Shown one piece after another: positions 1-4,827 of a DNA stretch of 6,130 nt. The stretch spans positions 1 to 6,130 of the forward strand of contig CAYYJE010000147.1 in the NCBI GenBank assembly GCA_964472165.1, in the 5' to 3' direction. This DNA is from UBA1413 sp964472165 (GTDB lineage: Bacteria; Bacteroidota; Bacteroidia; Bacteroidales; Prolixibacteraceae). The first letter of the stretch is position 1; the number at the start of each line of letters is the position of its first letter. A model generated the notes under the pieces. The model searched no databases. It had not been told where the DNA came from and saw only the letters and a program-made list of their open reading frames with translations. A program made the position numbers and the translations under genes.

Positions 1-147
1 ATTGTTGGGATTCATCGCGTACAAATCGATGATCTTGCCAAAAATAATCGGGTCGATCAGTTGCAGAACCTCTGCAATGGTGGCCAGTCCCAGTGCCAGG
101 AACAGCCATCCTTTGAAGGGGTTCAGATATTTCCAGATAATGCGCAT
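1..147 (-). CDS. ABC exporter, N-terminal fragment (transmembrane part)
   Basis: An open frame of 49 codons begins at an ATG at 147 and runs off the left edge. It opens MRIIWKYLNPFKGWLF, continues with a hydrophobic stretch (about residues 13-30), and then shows LQLIDPIIFGKIIDLY. This is the usual start of the first membrane helix of MsbA/LmrA-type ABC exporters: a short basic amphipathic segment, TM1, then a P-x-I-x-G-x-I-I-D-like stretch. From the family, the complete protein would be about 580-620 residues, with six helices followed by an ATPase domain, and would export lipids, drugs or peptides. The ATPase half lies outside the window, so substrate and completeness cannot be judged. The gene is divergent from the nitronate monooxygenase-like gene across 165 bp. 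No Shine-Dalgarno sequence is visible, as is common in Bacteroidota. Confidence 0.72.
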   Translation of the reverse strand, partial: MRIIWKYLNPFKGWLFLALGLATIAEVLQLIDPIIFGKIIDLYAMNPNN

Positions 148-233
148 AGGATAGTTTTAAATGGTTGCCGTTGTTGTGAATATGGCCGGGATCTGTTTTG
201 GCAGGAAGGATGGCATATTCAGTACATATAGTG

Positions 234-241
234 TATTTTTG
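234..241 (+). promoter_or_regulatory. Possible -7 promoter element (TATTTTTG)
   Basis: TATTTTTG matches the Bacteroidota -7 consensus TAnnTTTG exactly and lies 71 bases before the start codon at 313. No TTG/TTTG is found about 19-21 bases upstream where the -33 element should be, so this is a candidate only. An AT-rich stretch at 284-310 directly before the ATG could also contribute. Confidence 0.3.
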
Positions 242-312
242 CGTGCTGAGGGTGACGCCTGAACGAAAACAGTCAAATTGAACATTTTGTAAAATTAAAA
301 ATATCTTTTATC

Positions 313-1248
313 ATGAGCAGAATTTGTGATCTCTTTTCCATCCGGTATCCGGTGATTCAGGGAGGAATGGTTTGGTGCTCGGGGTGGCGGCTGGCTTCGG
401 CGGTGAGCAATGCAGGGGGACTGGGCCTACTGGGGGCAGGTTCGATGCATCCGGAGACCCTGCAGGAGCAAATCCGGAAGACCAGGGCGGCGACCTCCCT
501 TTCTTTCGGGGTGAACGTACCCCTGATGTACCCCGAAATTGAGAATATCATGGAGATTATTGCCGCGGAGAAGGTTCCTGTGGTATTCACCTCTGCGGGC
601 AGTCCGGGCAAGTGGACCCGCTGGCTGCAGTCACGTGGAATTGTGGTAACCCATGTGGTGTCGGGTGTCCGTTTTGCGCGTAAGTGTGAAGAAGCGGGGG
701 TAGATGCCGTGGTGGCCGAAGGGTTTGAAGCAGGGGGACACAATGGCCGGGAGGAGACCACCACCATGGTGTTGGTGCCTGCAGTCAGGAAGGCCGTATC
801 GCTGCCCCTTCTTGCGGCCGGGGGAATCGGGTCGGGTGCAGCGATGGTGGCAACCATGGCTTTGGGCGCAGAGGGGGTCCAGATAGGCTCTCTTTTTGCC
901 GTGGCAGAAGAGTCCTCCGCCCATCCCGGCTTCAAGGAACTTGTAACCACCCTCGGGGAAGGGGATACCAAGCTGGCTCTGAAAAAGCTGGCTCCCGTGC
1001 GGCTCATCAAAAACAGTTTCTTCCATCTGGTGGAAGAAGCGGAAGACCGCGGCGCGTCAAAGGAGGAACTTGCAACCCTGCTGGGAAGAGGCAGGGCCAA
1101 AAAAGGAATCTTCGAAGGAGACCTTGAAGAAGGTGAACTGGAAATCGGCCAGGTCTCTTCCATGATCAATGCGGTCGAGCCAGTGGCGGTCATCATGAAA
1201 CGGCTGATCCGGGAGGCTGAGGAGACCACTCGTCGACTTGTTGATTGA
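313..1248 (+). CDS. Nitronate monooxygenase / FabK-like FMN flavoprotein
   Basis: The 311-residue protein is a full-length TIM-barrel flavoenzyme of the NMO/FabK (2-nitropropane dioxygenase-like) family. The family's landmarks appear in order: PVIQGGM at residues 13-19, SNAGGLGLLG at 32-41, GVNVP at 66-70, AEGFEAGGHNG at 135-145 with the probable catalytic/FMN-site His143, LAAGGIGSG at 168-175, and GAEGVQIGS at 185-193, which holds the phosphate-binding glycines. The following FAVAEESSAHPGFKE is a variant common in bacteroidete members. Members either oxidise toxic alkyl nitronates with O2 or, as FabK, reduce enoyl-ACP with NAD(P)H in fatty acid synthesis. The sequence alone does not decide between these, and no other fatty acid gene is nearby. 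The protein is cytosolic with no signal peptide. It appears monocistronic and converges on the membrane-protein operon. The ATG at 313 gives the standard N-terminus (CDLFSIRYPVIQGGM), so the start is well supported. Confidence 0.9.
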   Translation: MSRICDLFSIRYPVIQGGMVWCSGWRLASAVSNAGGLGLLGAGSMHPETLQEQIRKTRAATSLSFGVNVPLMYPEIENIMEIIAAEKVPVVFTSAGSPGKWTRWLQSRGIVVTHVVSGVRFARKCEEAGVDAVVAEGFEAGGHNGREETTTMVLVPAVRKAVSLPLLAAGGIGSGAAMVATMALGAEGVQIGSLFAVAEESSAHPGFKELVTTLGEGDTKLALKKLAPVRLIKNSFFHLVEEAEDRGASKEELATLLGRGRAKKGIFEGDLEEGELEIGQVSSMINAVEPVAVIMKRLIREAEETTRRLVD

Positions 1249-1314
1249 TTGATGTACTGAAATAATTTTAGAAATCAATAAATCGTCAAATCATCACACT
1301 GATAAATAAGTTGG

Positions 1315-1386
1315 GTTCTCTGGGTTCTCAGTGTTGTGAAGGTTGTCCAGGTTGTCGGGGTTGTGAAGGTTGTCAGAGTTGTCAGG
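1315..1386. repeat. 9-bp tandem repeat, eight units
   Basis: Eight consecutive 9-bp units with no phase break: GTTCTCTGG, GTTCTCAGT, GTTGTGAAG, GTTGTCCAG, GTTGTCGGG, GTTGTGAAG, GTTGTCAGA, GTTGTCAGG. The first five bases (GTTGT, or GTTCT in the first two) are fixed and the last four vary. The array fills the spacer between two convergent genes. Both strands were checked for an ORF using it and none is convincing. Function is unknown. Confidence 0.85.
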
Positions 1387-1403
1387 CTTGGTCCGGACAC
1401 CAT

Positions 1404-1431
1404 TAAAGACTTAAGACTCAAGATTTAAGAT
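1404..1431. repeat. 7-bp tandem repeat, four units, overlapping a gene end
   Basis: Four 7-bp units, TAAAGAC, TTAAGAC, TCAAGAT and TTAAGAT, follow the 9-bp array after 17 bases. The last two units lie inside the 3' end of the minus-strand gene: its final residues (N-L-K-S) and its TGA stop at 1420-1418 come from repeat sequence. Confidence 0.75.
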
Positions 1432-2269
1432 TTACTGGTGTTTCCGGATACCTGGTCGTTAGGTTGAAGTACTGAAAAGCCTGAAAAAGAAAGGCGACAA
1501 GTACAAACAGGGAGCTGATGCCCAGGGATGCTCCCGTGTAAACCCATTGCCAGGTTTCCAGGATAGGGTTTGGAGAGGTCCCGCCGGAGGCTGGTTCTGC
1601 CAGTGTGGTGGAAGCGGTAATCGGAAGGGTGAGAAGGATATTGACCCCCCAGAGGATGAGAATTCCCGTGAGATTTAAAACCAGGGTGTGCCACCACGCT
1701 TTGCCAGTGAGGGTAAAAGAGCGAAGCAGGGCGGGGTAGATCCCCTTGCGCTCATAAATGGCGATAAAAGGGGTCAGCGAGAGAGAGTTGGCAAGGATGA
1801 GCCCGGGAATGATCAGCAGAAAAAGACCCCAGAATGAAACGAGGGCTACTGAAAAAGTAGCTCCCACCGCCAGCAGGGCATTGGAGGAGAGGTTAGGGAC
1901 CACTTCACCGGAACTAAAACCATTCCTGCCTCTGATGAGGTACATCTGTATATAGGAAAAGACGGCAGCCATAAATAAGGACTGCACGAAGAGGTAAAAA
2001 GCCAGGGTAATCATCAGGTTTTTGTATAGGGGGCCGATCTCCTTCACCAGTTTATCGGGGTCCATATCCCTGATTACCTCAGCCGACCCGGTAAGCTTCA
2101 TCTGCATGAACACCTGTGCTGAAGCGTAAATGAGGATGAAGGGGAGGACATATATAGCAAGGATCCGGGCAAGGGGCTTCCACTCTCCGCGTAAAAACTT
2201 CAATGAATCGCGGTAAATCTCTCCTGTTTCCCTTTTTTGGGGAAAGTTGACGGGTGTATCCATGTTCAT
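1418..2269 (-). CDS. Five-helix integral membrane protein, unrecognised
   Basis: The 283-residue protein has a polar N-terminus (about 33 residues, no signal peptide) and about five strongly hydrophobic segments near residues 34-54, 84-112, 132-160, 193-216 and 241-265. The third is long and may continue as a hairpin toward 172. Between helices 1 and 2 lies a charged loop of about 30 residues; a short loop with SFTLTGKAWWH (184-194) precedes helix 4. The general plan recalls the bacteroidete membrane proteins related to the glycerophosphodiester phosphodiesterase membrane domain, but I see no diagnostic motif and do not assign a function. It is the last gene of a three-gene minus-strand unit, starting 9 bases after the glycosyltransferase stop, so translational coupling is likely. 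ATG at 2269 is used; a second ATG at 2263 is equally possible. The C-terminus is encoded by the 7-bp repeat and may be a recent extension. Confidence 0.85.
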   Translation of the reverse strand: MNMDTPVNFPQKRETGEIYRDSLKFLRGEWKPLARILAIYVLPFILIYASAQVFMQMKLTGSAEVIRDMDPDKLVKEIGPLYKNLMITLAFYLFVQSLFMAAVFSYIQMYLIRGRNGFSSGEVVPNLSSNALLAVGATFSVALVSFWGLFLLIIPGLILANSLSLTPFIAIYERKGIYPALLRSFTLTGKAWWHTLVLNLTGILILWGVNILLTLPITASTTLAEPASGGTSPNPILETWQWVYTGASLGISSLFVLVAFLFQAFQYFNLTTRYPETPVNLKS

Positions 2270-2278
2270 TAAGGGTTT

Positions 2279-3271
2279 TTATAAGAGCGTATGGTCAGGG
2301 TTTTCCTGCACCGGAGCCTCTTCCTCTGTCCTGGTTTCGATCTGGTAGATATTTCTTTCAGGGGCGCTGCGGGAGACCAGTTCAGCGATGAAGCCTGTCA
2401 GGAAGAGTTGGGTGCCAATGATCATGGCTACCAGTGCGATAAAAAACCAGGGGTTGTCGGCTACCAGGGGAGCTCTTAAGCCTCTGGCAAGCATAGCCAG
2501 TTTATTGGTTCCCACAACGATGGCTGCGATAAAGCCGAAGAGAAAGACGAAGGTCCCCAGCAGCCCGAAAAAGTGCATGGGCTTCTTTGAAAAACGGGAA
2601 ATAAAGGTGACCGAAAGAAGATCGAGGTATCCGTTGATGAACCGTTCGATGCCGAATTTGGTTTTGCCGTATTTCCTGGCCTGGTGTTGTACCACTTTCT
2701 CCCCGATACGGGTAAACCCTGCATGTTTGGCAAGGATGGGAATATAGCGGTGCATTTCACCGTACACCTCGATGCTTTTGACCACGGCTTTGCGGTACGC
2801 TTTAAGTCCGCAGTTAAAATCGTGAAGCTTTATCCCGGAGGAGAGACGGGCAGTACCATTGAAAAGTTTGGATGGCAGGGTTTTGGTGAAAGGGTCGTAC
2901 CTTTTCTTTTTCCACCCCGAAACCATGTCGTACTTTTCCTCCGTAATCATCCGGTATAGATCCGGGATCTCATCGGGACTGTCCTGCAGGTCGGCATCCA
3001 TGGTGATAACCACGTTGCCCTGTGCAGCTTCAAATCCACAGTAAAGGGCAGCAGATTTTCCATAATTCCTCCGGAATTTGATACCCCTGACGAAACGGTC
3101 TTCCTGATTCAACTTGCGGATCACATCCCACGAAGCGTCATTGCTGCCGTCGTCGACCAGGATGATTTCATACGATAAGTGGTTTTCATCCATCACACGA
3201 CGGATCCACCGGGTAAGTTCAGGAAGAGATTCCTCTTCGTTGAAGAGGGGTACGACCACGGAAATGTCCAT
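2279..3271 (-). CDS. Family 2 glycosyltransferase, DPM1/ArnC-like, membrane anchored
   Basis: The 330-residue protein has a GT-A catalytic domain (about residues 1-225) followed by two membrane helices (about 233-255 and 275-298) and a short acidic tail. Visible motifs are VVVPLFNEEESL (5-16), LVDDGSND (38-45) with the nucleotide-binding Asp pair, DADLQD (92-97) as the metal-binding signature, FNCGLKAYR (152-160), and the basic stretch QARKYGKTKFG (197-207) seen in polyprenyl-phosphate glycosyltransferases. This is the layout of dolichol-phosphate-mannose synthase and ArnC/GtrB-type enzymes, which move a sugar from a nucleotide donor to undecaprenyl phosphate on the cytoplasmic face. Donor sugar is not predictable here. 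It lies between the DUF4199 gene (19 bases upstream) and a five-helix protein (9 bases downstream). A DUF4199 gene next to this transferase is a pairing I recall as frequent in Bacteroidota. The ATG at 3271 places the first beta strand directly at the N-terminus, as expected. Confidence 0.93.
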   Translation of the reverse strand: MDISVVVPLFNEEESLPELTRWIRRVMDENHLSYEIILVDDGSNDASWDVIRKLNQEDRFVRGIKFRRNYGKSAALYCGFEAAQGNVVITMDADLQDSPDEIPDLYRMITEEKYDMVSGWKKKRYDPFTKTLPSKLFNGTARLSSGIKLHDFNCGLKAYRKAVVKSIEVYGEMHRYIPILAKHAGFTRIGEKVVQHQARKYGKTKFGIERFINGYLDLLSVTFISRFSKKPMHFFGLLGTFVFLFGFIAAIVVGTNKLAMLARGLRAPLVADNPWFFIALVAMIIGTQLFLTGFIAELVSRSAPERNIYQIETRTEEEAPVQENPDHTLL

Positions 3272-3290
3272 AAAAGAGAGGAGTTAATTG

Positions 3291-3851
3291 CTATTCGAAG
3301 ATTTTGTCGGGTGATTCCTTTTTAATGAAGATGGAGGAGATAGCACCGATGATGAGGCCTGTAAGCGGCAGGTTAATGAACTGGCTAAGCGCAATGGTAA
3401 CCGGTGTCTGGAATTTTGAACTGAAGGACAGTGCAGTATCGATTTGTTCCTGGGAAAGGTTGCCTTGTTCAACCAGTCGTTCTTCAGCCACCAGCCTGAG
3501 TTGTTCGATCAGTGAAGGATCGATGAATTTGTAAAGAATAAAGGTGAAAATCGCGATGGGGATGGCTGCAAAGACCATGGATAGCAGTGCAATGACCAGT
3601 GACTGACCGTATGTTACAAAACCGCCCGTCGACTTCCGGTAGTGGAGCTGGATAAGCACGATGGCAACGACCATGATCACCATCGAAACAGTGGAAACCG
3701 CTTTCGACATCATGGAACCTGTCGCATACATTATTATTGAAATGAGAATGCTGAGAATGGCATAGTAGATGCCGTAAGTGAGCGCCTGTTTCCACAGGGG
3801 TGGACGGGAAACGATAATTTCCTGGTTCTCTTTAAATACTTCTTCTTCCAT
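3291..3851 (-). CDS. DUF4199 family membrane protein
   Basis: The 186-residue protein has four hydrophobic segments near residues 24-45, 49-69, 84-108 and 150-176. The order is a TM hairpin, a short basic loop with HYRKSTGGFVTYGQ (70-83), a third helix, a polar roughly 40-residue helical insert rich in Glu/Gln (111-148), and a last helix. The pattern, in particular Y-R-x-x-x-G-G-F-x-x-Y-G-Q after helix 2, is that of DUF4199, a family almost confined to Bacteroidota and of unknown function. It is the first gene of a three-gene unit with the glycosyltransferase and the five-helix protein. This suggests a supporting role in the same membrane process, possibly as a partner of the transferase; that is inference. 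ATG at 3851 is the only good start and sits 26 bases from a -7 promoter element. Confidence 0.88.
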   Translation of the reverse strand: MEEEVFKENQEIIVSRPPLWKQALTYGIYYAILSILISIIMYATGSMMSKAVSTVSMVIMVVAIVLIQLHYRKSTGGFVTYGQSLVIALLSMVFAAIPIAIFTFILYKFIDPSLIEQLRLVAEERLVEQGNLSQEQIDTALSFSSKFQTPVTIALSQFINLPLTGLIIGAISSIFIKKESPDKIFE

Positions 3852-3877
3852 GGTTCAATGATTTATGAATGGTTGAG

Positions 3878-3885
3878 CAAATATA
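3878..3885 (-). promoter_or_regulatory. Probable -7 element of the DUF4199 operon (TATATTTG)
   Basis: On the minus strand TATATTTG is an exact TAnnTTTG match, 26 bases before the ATG at 3851, in a very AT-rich stretch (3880-3902). The -33 region has only a weak TTT at about 3900-3903, so the match is to one element. Expected transcription start is near 3872, giving a leader of about 20 bases. Confidence 0.5.
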
Positions 3886-3997
3886 ATTATGATTTTTATA
3901 AACCGGGATCTTTTCTTCTAAAAGCTTTCTGCGGTTGATATCCGGGATCCGGCTTTTCCTCCGGTACAAGATAAAAGCGTTGCATTCAAAATAAAAG

Positions 3998-4027
3998 TTG
4001 GGAGTAATTCAATTTTTGCTATTTTTG
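3998..4027 (+). promoter_or_regulatory. SRP RNA promoter (TTG, 19 bp, TATTTTTG)
   Basis: TTG at 3998-4000 and TATTTTTG at 4020-4027 are separated by 19 bases, fitting the bacteroidete primary sigma consensus (TTTG near -33, TAnnTTTG near -7). Transcription would begin about five bases further, which is exactly the first G (4032) of the SRP RNA terminal helix. This agreement between promoter and RNA end makes both calls firmer. Confidence 0.75.
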
Positions 4028-4031
4028 CACC

Positions 4032-4128
4032 GGGTAAGTCCTGCACGACCAGCTCCTGCTGAATTCCCCCAGGGTTGGAAAGCAGCAAGGGTAGGCGGTT
4101 GAAGCGGTGCGATGCAGGTAGCTTACCC
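4032..4128 (+). ncRNA. ffs: Signal recognition particle RNA, small bacterial (4.5S-like) type
   Basis: A roughly 97-nt RNA folds into one long hairpin. GGGTAAG (4032-4038) pairs with CTTACCC (4122-4128), and CCTGCA (4040-4045) with TGCAGG (4113-4118). At the tip, GTT (4074-4076) and AGC (4081-4083) close a GGAA tetraloop (4077-4080). It is followed by the asymmetric loop AG-G/AGCA (4071-4073 and 4084-4087), the conserved Ffh M-domain binding site. The 3' side GATGCAGGTAGC resembles the same part of E. coli 4.5S RNA. With Ffh it forms the SRP that delivers membrane and exported proteins co-translationally to FtsY. There is no Alu domain. A T-run at 4131-4136 directly after the helix probably ends transcription. 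Confidence 0.93.
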
Positions 4129-4136
4129 ACTTTTTT
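4129..4136 (+). terminator. T-run ending the SRP RNA
   Basis: Six Ts (4131-4136) begin two bases after the closing helix of the SRP RNA, whose GC-containing terminal stem can itself serve as the terminator hairpin. Confidence 0.5.
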
Positions 4137-4174
4137 GAGAAAGTTCTTTGATCCATTTTTGTGTTTGCGGGTAT

Positions 4175-4205
4175 TGCAGATTAAGAAAATTATCTTTTCC
4201 TTTGC
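4175..4205 (+). promoter_or_regulatory. Possible promoter of the tRNA pair
   Basis: TTG at 4175-4177 and TTCCTTTG at 4198-4205 (7 of 8 to TAnnTTTG) lie 20 bases apart. The start would be near 4210, leaving a leader of about 54 bases before tRNA-Thr. The second consensus base is wrong, and readthrough from the SRP promoter is an alternative. Confidence 0.3.
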
Positions 4206-4263
4206 CCCGCGTTTCACAAAAACGGAGTTCCATACAGATTCAGACTGAAAATTGAACTATATT

Positions 4264-4337
4264 GCCGGATTAGCTCAGTTGGCCAGAGCACGTGATTTGT
4301 AATCTCGGGGTCGTCAGTTCGAATCTGACATCCGGCT
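4264..4337 (+). tRNA. tRNA-Thr, anticodon TGT
   Basis: A complete 74-nt cloverleaf without encoded CCA. Acceptor GCCGGAT (4264-4270) pairs with ATCCGGC (4330-4336), with discriminator T4337. D arm is GCTC/GAGC (4273-4276, 4286-4289); the anticodon loop TTTGTAA (4296-4302) carries TGT at 4298-4300, which reads ACA; the T arm is GTCAG-TTCGAAT-CTGAC (4313-4329). The anticodon stem CGTGA/TCTCG contains a T4293-T4305 mismatch at its central pair. It is followed four bases later by tRNA-Tyr, so both are cut from one precursor. In many bacteria Thr-Tyr-Gly-Thr tRNAs precede a tuf gene; here only the first two are present. Confidence 0.95.
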
Positions 4338-4341
4338 CAAC

Positions 4342-4423
4342 GGGGAGTTACCAGAGTGGCCAAATGGGGTAGACTGTAAATCTATTGGCGATGCCTTCGG
4401 TGGTTCGAATCCATCACTCCCCA
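4342..4423 (+). tRNA. tRNA-Tyr, anticodon GTA
   Basis: An 82-nt class II tRNA. Acceptor GGGGAGT (4342-4348) pairs with ACTCCCC (4416-4422), with discriminator A4423 and no encoded CCA. D stem is CCA/TGG (4351-4353, 4365-4367). The anticodon stem GTAGA/TCTAT (4369-4373, 4381-4385) holds the loop CTGTAAA with GTA at 4376-4378. The long variable arm (4386-4398) has a GGC/GCC stem, and the T arm is GGTGG-TTCGAAT-CCATC (4399-4415). The long variable arm with GTA identifies tyrosine. Confidence 0.95.
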
Positions 4424-4426
4424 CAA
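4408..4426 (+). repeat. 3' end of tRNA-Tyr, first copy of a direct repeat
   Basis: AATCC-A-TCACTCCCCACAA at the end of tRNA-Tyr recurs at 4577-4594 with one base missing; the last 13 bases (4414-4426) are identical. See the second copy and the related finding. Confidence 0.7.
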
Positions 4427-4428
4427 AC

Positions 4429-4461
4429 AAAAATCCTTCCGGGTAACCGGAGGGATTTTTT
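4429..4461 (+). terminator. Rho-independent terminator of the tRNA pair
   Basis: A 14-bp stem is formed by 4429-4442 and 4447-4460 (AAAAATCCTTCCGG with its complement, one G-T wobble) around a GTAA loop, ending in six Ts (4456-4461). It begins five bases after tRNA-Tyr, so it closes the Thr-Tyr transcript. Confidence 0.9.
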
Positions 4462-4508
4462 GCTTTCAGGGAAGGGCAAACGAAGTTTAGCCAGAACCTG
4501 GAAGCAAT

Positions 4509-4542
4509 AAAATCCTTTGAGCGAAGCGAAGAAAGGATTTTT
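4509..4542. terminator. Second terminator-like hairpin with GCGAA loop repeats
   Basis: AAAATCCTTT (4509-4518) and AAAGGATTTT (4532-4541) form a perfect 10-bp stem around GAGCGAAGCGAAG, which itself contains a direct repeat of GCGAA. The stem resembles that of the preceding terminator (AAAATCCTT...), as if derived from it. It ends in only five Ts and has few G-C pairs, so termination is uncertain. Confidence 0.45.
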
Positions 4543-4576
4543 GTTTGAATGTCCCCTCCAATGGATCGGCGCAGCC

Positions 4577-4594
4577 AATCCTCACTCCCCACAA
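4577..4594 (+). repeat. Detached second copy of the tRNA-Tyr 3' end
   Basis: AATCC followed by TCACTCCCCACAA repeats 4408-4426 with a single-base deletion. No tRNA body precedes it; instead there is a near-perfect inverted repeat, GGATCGGC (4563-4570) and GCCAATCC (4574-4581). This could be a relic of a lost tandem tRNA or of an integration at the tRNA 3' end. Confidence 0.6.
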
Positions 4595-4596
4595 CG

Positions 4597-4632
4597 AAAA
4601 AGCGCAATTGATTATTAATCAGTTGCGTTTTT
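4597..4632 (+). terminator. Third hairpin, terminator-like
   Basis: An 11-bp stem, CGCAATTGATT (4603-4613) with AATCAGTTGCG (4617-4627), has an ATT loop, is preceded by five As (4597-4601) and followed by five Ts (4628-4632). The flanking A and T runs would let it act on either strand. On the minus strand it would lie about 195 bases past the LCCL gene stop. Confidence 0.7.
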
Positions 4633-4827
4633 GTTATATGTAAGATTTGCGGTAAATCTTGTTTGCACCTCTGATCTGGGAAAATCACAGGCTCGTGGAG
4701 CATCACCATCACCTGGAAACCGGAAATCGGTGATCAGGAACTGAAAAGCCGAAAAATACCTGTTCTCTGTGGGAATTTAGTGTGTTACCCGGGATGGAGG
4801 CCGGTTCCGCTCTCCATCAGCGGGAGT
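4633..4827. other. Intergenic stretch without a supported gene
   Basis: About 195 bp between the last hairpin and the stop of the LCCL protein gene. It has one small perfect inverted repeat, AAGATTT (4642-4648) and AAATCTT (4654-4660), with a 5-base loop, and no T-run after it. A minus-strand open frame crosses here but runs antisense through both tRNAs and is not credible. I see no promoter, RNA gene or repeat that I can support. Confidence 0.6.

Noticed and set aside
357..1229. Long minus-strand open frame opposite the nitronate monooxygenase gene
   Set aside because: Ser/Pro/Arg-rich translation with no family features; a shadow of the clearly conserved plus-strand gene.
1315..1431. CRISPR array
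   Set aside because: Units are 7-9 bp and directly adjacent with no spacers, and no cas genes are present.
3919..3957. AAAAGC ... GCTTTT inverted repeat as a terminator or regulatory hairpin
   Set aside because: The arms are 6 bp and far apart, and it lies between divergent promoters where no transcript would need to end.
3918..4217. Minus-strand open frame of 99 codons
   Set aside because: It is antisense to the SRP RNA and its promoter, has no recognisable domain, and its low-complexity basic composition fits chance.
4427..4594. A complete integrative element at the tRNA
   Set aside because: Only 168 bp lie between the repeated tRNA ends, with no integrase or other gene; at most a relic, so reported only as a repeat finding.
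4314..4712. Minus-strand open frame of 132 codons
   Set aside because: It runs antisense through tRNA-Tyr and the end of tRNA-Thr and through two terminator hairpins. Its GFEPPKASP...DLQSTPFGHSG part is simply the reverse translation of tRNA sequence, a well-known source of spurious proteins.
4807..4823. Inverted repeat CCGCT/AGCGG just past the LCCL gene stop as a terminator
   Set aside because: The stem is only 5 bp and no T-run follows on the minus strand; termination there is not supported.
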